64,000 nt of DNA from Streptomyces sp. SAI-135. Lineage in GTDB: Bacteria; Actinomycetota; Actinomycetes; Streptomycetales; Streptomycetaceae. Numbering within the stretch: position 1 is the first letter of the stretch; each line of letters opens with the position of its first letter. Both the position numbers and the translations under genes were made by a program. The stretch is taken from NCBI RefSeq assembly GCF_029893805.1, contig NZ_JARXYP010000002.1, forward strand, positions 6,138,001 to 6,202,000, given 5' to 3'. Shown piece by piece: positions 50,158-60,683 of the stretch. Below the pieces are notes generated by a model. That model worked only from the letters and a program-made list of their open reading frames with translations. It had not been told where the DNA came from and made no database searches.

Positions 50158-51747
50158 ATGGCGGAGCTCACGATCCGGCCGGAGGAGATCCGGGACGCGC
50201 TGGAGAACTTCGTCCAGTCGTACAAGCCGGACGCGGCCTCGCGCGAGGAGGTCGGTACGGTCACCCTTGCCGGCGACGGCATCGCGAAGATCGAGGGTCT
50301 GCCCTCGGCCATGGCCAACGAACTGCTGAAGTTCGAGGACGGCACCCTCGGCCTCGCGCTCAACCTGGAAGAGCGCGAGATCGGCGCCATCGTCCTCGGT
50401 GAGTTCAGCGGTATCGAGGAGGGTCAGCCGGTCTCCCGTACCGGTGAGGTCCTCTCCGTGGCCGTCGGCGAGGGCTACCTCGGTCGTGTCGTCGACCCGC
50501 TCGGCAACCCGATCGACGGCCTCGGCGAGATCGAGACCAGTGGTCGTCGCGCGCTTGAGCTGCAGGCTCCGGGCGTCATGGCCCGTAAGTCGGTGCACGA
50601 GCCGATGGAGACCGGCTACAAGGCCGTCGACGCGATGACCCCGATCGGCCGTGGCCAGCGTCAGCTGATCATCGGTGACCGTCAGACCGGCAAGACCGCC
50701 CTGGCCGTCGACACGATCATCAACCAGCGTGACAACTGGCGCTCCGGCGACCCGAAGAAGCAGGTCCGCTGCGTCTACGTCGCCATCGGCCAGAAGGGCT
50801 CGACCATCGCCTCCGTGCGTGGCGCCCTCGAAGAGGCCGGCGCGCTGGAGTACACGACCATCGTCGCCGCCCCGGCGTCCGACCCGGCCGGCTTCAAGTA
50901 CCTGGCGCCGTACACCGGTTCGGCCATCGGCCAGCAGTGGATGTACGAGGGCAAGCACGTCCTCATCATCTTCGACGACCTCTCGAAGCAGGCCGACGCC
51001 TACCGCGCCGTGTCCCTGCTGCTGCGCCGCCCGCCGGGGCGCGAGGCCTACCCGGGTGACGTCTTCTACCTGCACTCCCGTCTGCTGGAGCGCTGCGCCA
51101 AGCTCTCCGACGAGATGGGCGCGGGCTCGATGACCGGTCTGCCGATCGTCGAGACCAAGGCCAACGACGTCTCGGCGTTCATCCCGACCAACGTCATCTC
51201 CATCACCGACGGCCAGTGCTTCCTGGAGTCGGACCTGTTCAACGCCGGTCAGCGCCCCGCGCTGAACGTCGGTATCTCCGTCTCCCGAGTCGGTGGTTCC
51301 GCGCAGCACAAGGCGATGAAGCAGGTCTCCGGCCGCCTCCGCGTGGACCTCGCCCAGTTCCGTGAGCTGGAGGCGTTCGCCGCCTTCGGTTCCGACCTGG
51401 ACGCCGCGTCGAAGGCGCAGCTGGAGCGCGGCCAGCGCATGGTCGAGCTGCTGAAGCAGGCCCAGTACCAGCCGATGGCGACCGAGGACCAGGTCGTCTC
51501 CGTCTGGGCCGGCACCACCGGCAAGATGGACGACGTCCCGGTCAACGACATCCGCCGCTTCGAGAAGGAGCTCTTGGAGTACCTGCACCGCAAGGAGCAG
51601 GGCCTCATGACCTCCATCAAGGAGGGCGGCAAGATGTCGGACGACACCCTCACCGCTGTTGCCGACGCGATCGCCGACTTCAAGAAGCAGTTCGAGACCT
51701 CGGACGGCAAGCTTCTCGGCGAGGACGCCCCGGCCGCGGCCAAGTGA
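50158..51747 (+). CDS. atpA: ATP synthase F1 subunit alpha
   Basis: 529 residues. Nucleotide-binding but non-catalytic subunit. P-loop GDRQTGKTA, YVAIGQKGST, and the PAINVGISVSRVG-like signature (here PALNVGISVSRVGG). ATG 50158 has AAGGAGAGCAGGG upstream. The 125-base gap from atpH is unusually long for this operon and carries no hairpin with a T run. Confidence 0.98.
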   Translation: MAELTIRPEEIRDALENFVQSYKPDAASREEVGTVTLAGDGIAKIEGLPSAMANELLKFEDGTLGLALNLEEREIGAIVLGEFSGIEEGQPVSRTGEVLSVAVGEGYLGRVVDPLGNPIDGLGEIETSGRRALELQAPGVMARKSVHEPMETGYKAVDAMTPIGRGQRQLIIGDRQTGKTALAVDTIINQRDNWRSGDPKKQVRCVYVAIGQKGSTIASVRGALEEAGALEYTTIVAAPASDPAGFKYLAPYTGSAIGQQWMYEGKHVLIIFDDLSKQADAYRAVSLLLRRPPGREAYPGDVFYLHSRLLERCAKLSDEMGAGSMTGLPIVETKANDVSAFIPTNVISITDGQCFLESDLFNAGQRPALNVGISVSRVGGSAQHKAMKQVSGRLRVDLAQFRELEAFAAFGSDLDAASKAQLERGQRMVELLKQAQYQPMATEDQVVSVWAGTTGKMDDVPVNDIRRFEKELLEYLHRKEQGLMTSIKEGGKMSDDTLTAVADAIADFKKQFETSDGKLLGEDAPAAAK

Positions 51748-51768
51748 CGTAAGGAAGGGACCTGACTC

Positions 51769-52686
51769 ATGGGAGCCCAGCTCCGGGTCTACAAGCGTCG
51801 CATCCGATCCGTCACCGCGACCAAGAAGATCACCAAGGCGATGGAGATGATCGCCGCCTCGCGCGTCATCAAGGCGCAGCGCAAGGTGGCGGCCTCGGCG
51901 CCGTACGCGCAGGAACTGACGCGCGCGGTGACGGCGGTCGGTACCGGCTCGAACACGAAGCACCCGCTGACCACGAAGGCCGACACGGTCACGCGGTCCG
52001 CGGTGCTGCTCCTGACGAGCGACCGCGGTCTGGCCGGCGCCTTCAACTCCAACGCCATCAAGGCCGCGGAGCAGCTGACGGCACGGCTGGAGCGCGCGGG
52101 CCAGGAGGTCGAGATCTACGTCGTCGGCCGCCGTGGTGTCGCGCACTACAACTTCCGTGAGCGCAAGATCGCGGAGTCGTGGAGCGGCTTCACCGACGAG
52201 CCCACGTACGCGGACGCCAAGAAGGTCGCGGGCCCGCTGATCGAGGCCATCGAGAAGGACACGGCCGAGGGTGGTGTGGACGAACTCCACATCGTGTTCA
52301 CCGAGTTCGTCTCGATGATGACGCAGACGGCGCTCGACGACCGTCTGCTGCCGCTCAGCCTCGAAGAGGTCGCCAAGGAGGCCGCGCCCAAGGGCGAGAT
52401 CCTCCCGCTCTACGACTTCGAGCCCTCGGCGGAGGACGTCCTCGACGCCCTGCTGCCGCGCTACGTGGAGAGCCGCATCTACAACGCGCTGCTCCAGTCG
52501 GCCGCCTCCAAGCACGCCGCCACGCGGCGCGCGATGAAGTCGGCCACCGACAACGCGGGAGAGCTCATCACCACGCTCTCCCGACTTGCCAACGCGGCCC
52601 GCCAGGCCGAAATCACCCAGGAAATCAGCGAGATCGTCGGTGGCTCCGCAGCCCTGGCCGACGCGTCCGCGGGGAGTGACAGGTAA
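51769..52686 (+). CDS. atpG: ATP synthase F1 subunit gamma
   Basis: 305 residues. Central rotor shaft: N-terminal RIRSVTATKKITKAMEMIAASR and C-terminal EITQEISEIVGGSAAL helices form the coiled coil in the alpha/beta ring. SDRGLAGAFNSN is the conserved middle segment. Stop and atpD start share a base (TAATG). Confidence 0.97.
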   Translation: MGAQLRVYKRRIRSVTATKKITKAMEMIAASRVIKAQRKVAASAPYAQELTRAVTAVGTGSNTKHPLTTKADTVTRSAVLLLTSDRGLAGAFNSNAIKAAEQLTARLERAGQEVEIYVVGRRGVAHYNFRERKIAESWSGFTDEPTYADAKKVAGPLIEAIEKDTAEGGVDELHIVFTEFVSMMTQTALDDRLLPLSLEEVAKEAAPKGEILPLYDFEPSAEDVLDALLPRYVESRIYNALLQSAASKHAATRRAMKSATDNAGELITTLSRLANAARQAEITQEISEIVGGSAALADASAGSDR

Positions 52687-54122
52687 TGACGACGACAGTT
52701 GAGACGGCCGCTGCCACGGGCCGCGTCGCCCGGGTCATCGGCCCGGTCGTCGACGTGGAGTTCCCCGTCGACGCGATGCCGGAGATCTACAACGCTCTGC
52801 ACGTCGAGGTGGCCGACCCGGCCCAGGACGGCGCGAAGAAGACGCTGACCCTGGAGGTCGCCCAGCACCTGGGTGACGGCCTGGTCCGCACCATCTCGAT
52901 GCAGCCCACCGACGGTCTGGTCCGCCAGGCCACCGTCACCGACACCGGCACGGGCATCACCGTCCCGGTCGGCGACTTCACCAAGGGCAAGGTGTTCAAC
53001 ACCCTCGGTGAGGTGCTGAACGTCGACGAGCAGTACGAGGGCGAGCGCTGGTCCATCCACCGCAAGGCCCCGAACTTCGACGAGCTCGAGTCGAAGACCG
53101 AGATGTTCGAGACCGGCGTCAAGGTCATCGACCTCCTCACCCCGTACGTCAAGGGTGGAAAGATCGGTCTGTTCGGTGGAGCCGGCGTCGGCAAGACGGT
53201 GCTCATCCAGGAGATGATCTACCGCGTCGCCAACAACCACGACGGTGTCTCCGTGTTCGCCGGTGTCGGTGAGCGCACCCGTGAGGGCAACGACCTCATC
53301 GAGGAGATGTCCGACTCGGGCGTCATCGACAAGACCGCGCTGGTCTTCGGCCAGATGGACGAGCCCCCGGGCACCCGTCTGCGCGTGGCGCTCGCCGGTC
53401 TGACCATGGCGGAGTACTTCCGCGATGTGCAGAAGCAGGACGTGCTGTTCTTCATCGACAACATCTTCCGCTTCACCCAGGCCGGTTCCGAGGTGTCGAC
53501 CCTGCTCGGCCGTATGCCCTCCGCGGTGGGCTACCAGCCGAACCTGGCCGACGAGATGGGTCTCCTCCAGGAGCGCATCACCTCGACCCGTGGTCACTCG
53601 ATCACCTCGATGCAGGCGATCTACGTCCCCGCGGACGACCTGACCGACCCGGCCCCGGCCACCACCTTCGCCCACCTCGACGCGACGACGGTTCTGTCCC
53701 GTCCGATCTCCGAGAAGGGCATCTACCCGGCCGTGGACCCGCTGGACTCCACGTCCCGGATCCTGGACCCGCGCTACATCGCGCAGGACCACTACGAGAC
53801 CGCCATGCGCGTCAAGGGGATCCTCCAGAAGTACAAGGACCTCCAGGACATCATCGCGATCCTCGGCATCGACGAGCTCAGCGAGGAGGACAAGCTGGTC
53901 GTCCAGCGTGCCCGCCGCGTCGAGCGCTTCCTGTCCCAGAACACCCACGTCGCCAAGCAGTTCACCGGCGTCGACGGTTCGGACGTGCCGCTGGACGAGT
54001 CGATCACCGCGTTCAACGCGATCTGTGACGGCGAGTTCGACCACTTCCCGGAGCAGGCGTTCTTCATGTGCGGTGGCCTGGAGGACCTCAAGGCCAACGC
54101 CAAGGAGCTCGGCGTCTCCTGA
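52686..54122 (+). CDS. atpD: ATP synthase F1 subunit beta, catalytic
   Basis: 478 residues. Catalytic nucleotide site: P-loop GGAGVGKTV, GERTREGNDL (catalytic Glu), LFFIDNIFRF, and the ALTMAEYFRD-like segment. ATG 52686 overlaps atpG by one base. It is followed by two inverted repeats before atpC. Confidence 0.98.
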   Translation: MTTTVETAAATGRVARVIGPVVDVEFPVDAMPEIYNALHVEVADPAQDGAKKTLTLEVAQHLGDGLVRTISMQPTDGLVRQATVTDTGTGITVPVGDFTKGKVFNTLGEVLNVDEQYEGERWSIHRKAPNFDELESKTEMFETGVKVIDLLTPYVKGGKIGLFGGAGVGKTVLIQEMIYRVANNHDGVSVFAGVGERTREGNDLIEEMSDSGVIDKTALVFGQMDEPPGTRLRVALAGLTMAEYFRDVQKQDVLFFIDNIFRFTQAGSEVSTLLGRMPSAVGYQPNLADEMGLLQERITSTRGHSITSMQAIYVPADDLTDPAPATTFAHLDATTVLSRPISEKGIYPAVDPLDSTSRILDPRYIAQDHYETAMRVKGILQKYKDLQDIIAILGIDELSEEDKLVVQRARRVERFLSQNTHVAKQFTGVDGSDVPLDESITAFNAICDGEFDHFPEQAFFMCGGLEDLKANAKELGVS

Positions 54123-54138
54123 ACGCCCTGAGTTCGAC

Positions 54139-54188
54139 GTGAACCCTGTGGTTCACACCTGAGGGGGCGGGGCACGTCCCGCCCCCTC
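54139..54188 (+). terminator. Hairpins between atpD and atpC
   Basis: GTGAACC/GGTTCAC at 54139-54156 is a small perfect inverted repeat. GAGGGGGCGGG (54161-54171) then pairs with CCCGCCCCCTC (54178-54188), with TTTCAC following. It looks like an intrinsic terminator inside the operon and may reduce epsilon relative to the other subunits. Confidence 0.6.
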
Positions 54189-54255
54189 TTTCACGCCCAC
54201 TAGACTTGTAACCAACACCCGGCACAACCGCCGGGTGGTGACCCGAGGAGCCACC

Positions 54256-54630
54256 TTGGCTGCTGAGCTGCACGTCGCGCTGGTCGCGGCCGACCGAGAG
54301 GTCTGGTCCGGCGAGGCCACCCTGGTCGTCGCGCGCACCACGTCCGGCGACATCGGCGTCATGCCCGGTCACCAGCCGCTGCTCGGTGTGCTGGAGTCGG
54401 GCCCGGTGACCATCCGCACGAGCGACGGCGGGACGGTCGTCGCCGCGGTGCACGGCGGTTTCATCTCGTTCGCCGACAACAAGCTGTCGCTGCTGGCCGA
54501 GATCGCCGAGCTGTCGGACGAGATCGACGTCCAGCGCGCGGAGCGGGAGCTGGAGCGCGCGAAGGCGGAGGGCGATGCCGCCGCCGAGCGTCGCGCGGAC
54601 GTACGACTGCGTGCGGCGGCGACGCGCTGA
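54256..54630 (+). CDS. atpC: ATP synthase F1 subunit epsilon
   Basis: 124 residues from TTG 54256, GAGGAG seven bases upstream. Beta-sandwich start LHVALVAADREVWSGEATLV, GDIGVMPGHQPLLG, then a C-terminal helical pair of about 35 residues that inhibits ATP hydrolysis in other species. A hairpin CACCCGGC/GCCGGGTG at 54215-54237 lies just before its ribosome-binding site. Confidence 0.96.
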   Translation: MAAELHVALVAADREVWSGEATLVVARTTSGDIGVMPGHQPLLGVLESGPVTIRTSDGGTVVAAVHGGFISFADNKLSLLAEIAELSDEIDVQRAERELERAKAEGDAAAERRADVRLRAAATR

Positions 54631-54654
54631 ACGAGCGCGGAGCCGTATGACGTC

Positions 54655-54723
54655 CCTCAGCCGCGGCCGGCACCGGAGTGATCCGGAGCCGGTCGCGGCT
54701 GAGGCAGATCTGGATGTTTTTTC
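54655..54723 (+). terminator. Terminator of the atp operon
   Basis: CCTCAGCCGCG pairs with CGCGGCTGAGG, and the stem continues inward with mismatches. TTTTTT follows at about 54717. Confidence 0.85.
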
Positions 54724-54772
54724 CGTTCCGTTACCTATTGAAGGTACCTAGGAGACGAGGAGGTCGGTGTCG

Positions 54773-55219
54773 ATGGTCCTCGCTCTGACTGTGTGCGGAA
54801 TCGTCGTGGCCCTGGTGGTGCTGGGGCTGTTCGTCTTCGGTCTGCGGCGCAGACTCATCCAGCGCTCCGGCGGTACCTTCGACTGTTCACTGCGCTGGGA
54901 CGTGCCGGAGAAACCCGACACCAGCGGCAAGGGCTGGAGCTACGGCGTCGCCCGCTACAACGGCGACCGTGTCGAGTGGTACCGCGTCTTCTCCTACGCC
55001 TATCGCCCCCGCCGTGTCCTGGAGCGGGCCGCGATCGAGGTCGCCGGCCGCCGGCTCCCCGACGGGGAGGAGGAGATGGCCCTCCTCTCCGACGCCGTGA
55101 TCCTGACCTGTCTGCACCGGGGCACGCGTCTCGAGCTCGCCATGAGCGAGGACGCCCTGACCGGGTTTCTGGCCTGGCTGGAGGCAGCTCCCCCCGGTCA
55201 GCGTGTCAACGTGGCCTGA
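54773..55219 (+). CDS. DUF2550 membrane protein
   Basis: 148 residues. One N-terminal membrane helix (about 3-22), then an intracellular domain with FDCSLRWDVPEK, GWSYGVARYNGDRVEWYRVFSY and RRVLERAAIEV. This is the DUF2550 pattern found next to atpC in actinobacteria. Function unknown. AGGAGG at 54758-54763 gives nine bases to ATG 54773 but only three to GTG 54767, so I use the ATG. Confidence 0.88.
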   Translation: MVLALTVCGIVVALVVLGLFVFGLRRRLIQRSGGTFDCSLRWDVPEKPDTSGKGWSYGVARYNGDRVEWYRVFSYAYRPRRVLERAAIEVAGRRLPDGEEEMALLSDAVILTCLHRGTRLELAMSEDALTGFLAWLEAAPPGQRVNVA

Positions 55220-55526
55220 GTCGAGGGTCACGGTGACGTTGACGGGCCAGACGGTCAGGAGTGCCGCGACCGTCGTCCCGGTGAACATCCCCACGTAGGC
55301 CGTCCTGGGCCTGGTGGACGGGTTGCCGGAGTCTCGCCTGCTGGTGGACCTGCGCTTCATTCTTCCCCCCGAATGATTCATTCCGCTTGCGGTCGAGATA
55401 CTGATTGTTCCCGGTCGGGAGCGGTCCATCGGCCGCTGATGGTCCCTCGGTGTGGGCCGAACGACCCTGGGGGGAGTACGCCGAAGGCGCGCAGCACCAG
55501 GCCGCGCGCCCTCAGTGGATCGTGGT
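55220..55526. other. Region between DUF2550 gene and chiC
   Basis: About 300 bases with no firm gene. On the minus strand an ATG at 55360 has GGGGGGAA right before it and would open a short membrane-helix peptide (TAYVGMFTGTTVAALLTVWPV). The frame then runs into antisense of the DUF2550 gene to 54887. The overlap makes it doubtful, so I do not call it. Confidence 0.35.
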
Positions 55527-57350
<1,824 letters not shown>

Positions 57351-57408
57351 CGTGCGCCTCCTAGGGGAGTTGGGGGCGTGACTGAGCCTTCACACCCACG
57401 GTGCCGCG

Positions 57409-57449
57409 AGAATAGAAAGGTCTGGACCACGGGTCAATAGGTCTGGACC
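57409..57449 (-). promoter_or_regulatory. chiC promoter with two operator repeats
   Basis: On the minus strand TTGACC (57437-57432) and TATTCT (57414-57409) are 17 bases apart, a good sigma-A-type promoter. GGTCCAGACC occurs at 57449-57440, just upstream of the -35, and again at 57428-57419, inside the spacer, 21 bases apart. These match the direct repeats of Streptomyces chitinase promoters and the DasR site family (consensus near GGTCTAGACC). A repressor bound here would block polymerase. Confidence 0.85.
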
Positions 57450-57466
57450 ACTCTTGTATACGGCTC

Positions 57467-58108
57467 CTACACCCCCAACTCCTGAGCCAGCACCGCGGCT
57501 TGCACCCGGCTGCGCAGCTCCAGCTTCCCCAGCAACCGGCTGACGTGCGTCTTCACCGTCGCCTCCGCCATGTCGAGGCGGCCCGCGATGTCGGCGTTGG
57601 ACAGACCCTCCCCGAGACAGGAGAGCACCTCGCGTTCCCGGCGGGTCAGGGTCTCCAGGACGGCGGGATCGGCGGTCGGCTCCCGGGTCGGCCCGGCGGC
57701 GAACTCGGCGATGAGCCGGCGGGTGACCGCGGGCGCGATCAGGCCCTCCCCGCGCGCCACGGTCCGCACCGCGTCCAGCAGATCCCCGGCCTCGGTGTTC
57801 TTCAGCAGGAAACCGGACGCGCCCGCGCGCAGCGCGCCGAACACGTACTCGTCGAGGTCGAAGGTGGTCAGCACGAGGACATCGGCGAGCCCCTCCGCGA
57901 CGACCTTCCGGGTCGCCGACACCCCGTCCAGCCGGGGCATCTGGACGTCCATCAGTACCAGGTCCGGCCGCAGCTCCCGGGCCATCGCCACCGCCTGCTC
58001 ACCGTCCGCCGCCTCACCGACCACCTCGATGCCGGGGGAGCTGCGCAGGATGAGGACGAGCCCGGCGCGGACGGCGGCCTGGTCCTCGGCGACGAGCACA
58101 CGGATCAT
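57467..58108 (-). CDS. chiR: Two-component response regulator, NarL/LuxR type, likely ChiR
   Basis: 213 residues. Receiver domain with VLVAEDQAAVRAGL, phospho-Asp in LVLMDVQMPRLDG, and FLLKNTEAGDLL. LuxR-type helix-turn-helix ETLTRREREVLSCLGEGLSNADIAGRL at about residue 150. In S. coelicolor the homologous ChiR activates chiC. Here too it lies just upstream of the chitinase on the same strand. ATG overlaps the kinase stop (ATGA). Confidence 0.9.
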   Translation of the reverse strand: MIRVLVAEDQAAVRAGLVLILRSSPGIEVVGEAADGEQAVAMARELRPDLVLMDVQMPRLDGVSATRKVVAEGLADVLVLTTFDLDEYVFGALRAGASGFLLKNTEAGDLLDAVRTVARGEGLIAPAVTRRLIAEFAAGPTREPTADPAVLETLTRREREVLSCLGEGLSNADIAGRLDMAEATVKTHVSRLLGKLELRSRVQAAVLAQELGV

Positions 58109-59277
58109 TCGGGGACTCCTTCACACAGGGGCAGGGTGGCGCGTACGGTCCAGCGCGCCCCGCCGGGACCCTCGGGACCGGCGTCGAACGTGCCGCCCAG
58201 CAGCGCGGCCCGCTCCCGCATCCCGACCAGACCGGCACCGGAGCCGGGGGCGCGCGGCCCGTCCCGGTCGCCGTACGGACTGCTCACCTCGACGGTCAGC
58301 GCACCGTTCCGCTCGGCGAGGGACACCGTGACCGGGCCGGGGCAGGCGTGCTTGAGGGCGTTGGTCAGCGACTCCTGGACGATCCGGTACGCGGCGAGCT
58401 CGACGGGAGCGGGCACGGTGCCGTCGTGGCAGGCGTCCAGGGTGACGTCCAGGCCGTTGGCGCGGGCGCCCTCGACGAGGGCGGCGAGGCCGTCGAGGGT
58501 GGGGACGGCGGCGGGCTCGTCGTCGCCGTCGCGCAGGATGCCGATCAGCCGCCGCATCTCGGCGAGCCCGTCGACGCTGTTCTCCCGGATCACCGACAGG
58601 GCCTCGCGGGAGGTGGCGGGATCGTCGATCGACAGGGCGGCCGTGGAGTGGATGGCGATCGCGGACAGGTGGTTGGCGACCATGTCGTGCAACTCCCGTG
58701 CCATCCGCGCCCGTTCCGCGGTCACCGCCTGGGCACGGTCCATCTCGGCGAGCAACGCGGTCTGTTCGGCGCGCAGCCGGGCGGCCTCGGCGGCGTCACG
58801 GTGGTTGCGCACGATCCAGCCGGTGGAGGCGGGCGCGTACGCCACCACCCCGACGACCACGCCGATCAGCAGCGCCTCCGGCACCCGCCACACCGCGAAG
58901 GGCACCAGCGTCCCGGCGACCGTGAGCAGCCCGGTGATCCACTGGATGCGCCGGGCCGAGGCGAGCGGGCCGTACAGCACGGCCGCGTAGACGACGTCGG
59001 TGAACATCAGGACCGTGGAGAGGTTGCCCTGGGTCACGACGTCGGCGCAGACCGCGAGGGTGCCGGTCAGCAGGGCCGTGCGGGGAGCCGCCCGGCGCAG
59101 CAGCTCGCAGCCGGACAGCACGGTGAGCGGCACCAGGACCGGCCACGGGCCGTCGAAGAGGGTGACCGGGTCGTCGGCGGGCCGGGTGCTCAGACCGATG
59201 CCCACCAGCAGCAGACCGCCGAGCAGCCCGCCGACCGCGATGTACACGTCGAAGCGGTGCGGGCGGGGGAGAGCCAT
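58105..59277 (-). CDS. chiS: Two-component sensor histidine kinase, likely ChiS
   Basis: 390 residues from ATG 59277. Four to five membrane helices in the first 140 residues, then a HisKA_3 dimerisation domain with the phospho-His in RMARELHDMVANHLSAI and an HATPase_c domain (GAGLVGMRERA). The NarL/DesK-type kinase matches the NarL-type regulator downstream. It presumably senses chitin products or the envelope state. Extra upstream residues are open but not conserved. Confidence 0.9.
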   Translation of the reverse strand: MALPRPHRFDVYIAVGGLLGGLLLVGIGLSTRPADDPVTLFDGPWPVLVPLTVLSGCELLRRAAPRTALLTGTLAVCADVVTQGNLSTVLMFTDVVYAAVLYGPLASARRIQWITGLLTVAGTLVPFAVWRVPEALLIGVVVGVVAYAPASTGWIVRNHRDAAEAARLRAEQTALLAEMDRAQAVTAERARMARELHDMVANHLSAIAIHSTAALSIDDPATSREALSVIRENSVDGLAEMRRLIGILRDGDDEPAAVPTLDGLAALVEGARANGLDVTLDACHDGTVPAPVELAAYRIVQESLTNALKHACPGPVTVSLAERNGALTVEVSSPYGDRDGPRAPGSGAGLVGMRERAALLGGTFDAGPEGPGGARWTVRATLPLCEGVPE

Positions 59278-59429
59278 GACCTCATCCAACACGGTGTCCG
59301 CGCCCCGCGCCTGATCCCCGGGGACGGTCCCGGACTGCATCTTTCGATGTACGGCGGTTTCCTCACCGCCGACGAGGAAAGCGGCCGGGGGCGCCGGGAG
59401 CCTGGAAGGGTGAACGGAGGGAGCGTGTC

Positions 59430-59960
59430 GTGGTCGTCGGACTGATCATCGCCTGTGAGGTGGCCTTCTGGGTGCTGCTCGCGGCCGGACTGGCCTTCCG
59501 CTACGGGCTGCGGATGCCACGGGTGGGACTCGCCCTGCTGCTGTGCGAACCGCTGCTGGAGCTCGTGCTGTTCACGGTCACCGCGGTCGACCTGAGGAAC
59601 GGGGCCGAGCCCGACTGGAAGCACGGCCTGGCCGCCGTCTACATCGGCTTCACCGTGGGTCTCGGGCACTCCACGATCAAGTGGGCGGACGCCAGGGTGG
59701 CCCACCGGTTCGCGGGCGGTCCGCCACCGGTGAGGCCACCGAAGTACGGCACGGCTCGCGCCGTCCACGAGTGGAAGGTCGCGGGCCGCTGGATCCTCGC
59801 CGCGGTGGTCGCCGTGGCCCTGCTCCAGGCCGCGGTCTGGTACGTGGGCGACGGACAGACCGAGTCACTGCGCGCCTGGCAGCAGCGCATGCTGTGGGTG
59901 ATCGCCATCAACCTGATCATCGCCGCCAGCTACACACTGTTCCCCAAACGCGAGCGCTAG
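59430..59960 (+). CDS. Membrane protein of unknown function
   Basis: 176 residues, about five hydrophobic segments (residues 2-24, 33-54, 68-84, 118-138 and 150-168). Small loops, no motif I can place. GTG 59430 with GGAGGGAG upstream. It is divergent from chiS across 150 bases and converges with the cobalamin gene. Confidence 0.75.
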   Translation: MVVGLIIACEVAFWVLLAAGLAFRYGLRMPRVGLALLLCEPLLELVLFTVTAVDLRNGAEPDWKHGLAAVYIGFTVGLGHSTIKWADARVAHRFAGGPPPVRPPKYGTARAVHEWKVAGRWILAAVVAVALLQAAVWYVGDGQTESLRAWQQRMLWVIAINLIIAASYTLFPKRER

Positions 59961-59982
59961 CGCTCAGATCGCCGTTTCGCCA

Positions 59983-60046
59983 GCGCTCCCCGCCAGGTAC
60001 CCACAGGACATCGCCCACGTCCTTGTTGGCCGTGCGCGCCAGGATG
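59983..60046 (+). repeat. 64-bp direct repeat, copy 1 (partial cobalamin adenosyltransferase 3' end)
   Basis: Identical to 60101-60164, the last 64 bases or so of the adenosyltransferase gene. This copy is followed by a CCGGGGG/CCCCCGG hairpin (about 60056-60076) and is non-functional as a gene. Confidence 0.92.
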
Positions 60047-60097
60047 CTCCATTTCCCGGGGGCAACCCCCGGACCCCCGGCCGGAGGGGCGTGTTGG

Positions 60098-60670
60098 CTA
60101 GCGCTCCCCGCCAGGTACCCACAGGACATCGCCCACGTCCTTGTTGGCCGTGCGCGCCAGGATGAACAGCAGGTCCGAGAGCCGGTTCAGGTAGGTCGCG
60201 GTGAGCGGGTTCATCGTGTCGCCGTGGACTTCGAGGGCCGCCCACGTCGAGCGCTCGGCCCGGCGTACGACCGTGCAGGCCTGGTGGAGCAGGGCCGCGC
60301 CCGGGGTGCCGCCCGGCAGGATGAAGGAGCGCAGCTTCTCCAGCCGCTCGTTGAAGCGGTCGCAGTCCGCCTCCAGCTTGTCGACGTAGAACTGCTCGAC
60401 CCGCAGGGGCGGGAACTGCGGGTTATCGACCACGGGCGTGGACAGGTCGGCTCCGACGTCGAAGAGGTCGTTCTGCACCCGGGTCAGGACCGCGACGACC
60501 TCCTCGTCGAGCCCGCCCAGGGCGATCGCCGTGCCGATCACCGCGTTCGCCTCGTTGGCGTCCGCGTACGCGGAGATCCGCAGATCGGTCTTGGCGACCC
60601 GGCTCATGTCGCCGAGGGCGGTGGTGCCCTGGTCGCCGGTCCTGGTGTAGATGCGCGTCAGATTGACCAT
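60098..60670 (-). CDS. Cob(I)alamin adenosyltransferase, PduO type
   Basis: 190 residues. It adds adenosyl to the cobalt of reduced cobalamin with ATP. TRIYTRTGDQGTTALGD is the PduO ATP-binding motif, DANEANAVIG holds catalytic residues, and ARRAERSTW-like (here VVRRAERSTW) is the conserved basic segment near the end. ATG 60670. Its last 64 bases are repeated past the stop. Confidence 0.93.
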   Translation of the reverse strand: MVNLTRIYTRTGDQGTTALGDMSRVAKTDLRISAYADANEANAVIGTAIALGGLDEEVVAVLTRVQNDLFDVGADLSTPVVDNPQFPPLRVEQFYVDKLEADCDRFNERLEKLRSFILPGGTPGAALLHQACTVVRRAERSTWAALEVHGDTMNPLTATYLNRLSDLLFILARTANKDVGDVLWVPGGER

Positions 60671-60683
60671 GGGGCCAGGGTAA

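Noticed and set aside
50041..52515. 824-codon minus-strand frame opposite atpA-atpG
   Set aside because: Antisense of certain genes, no domain.
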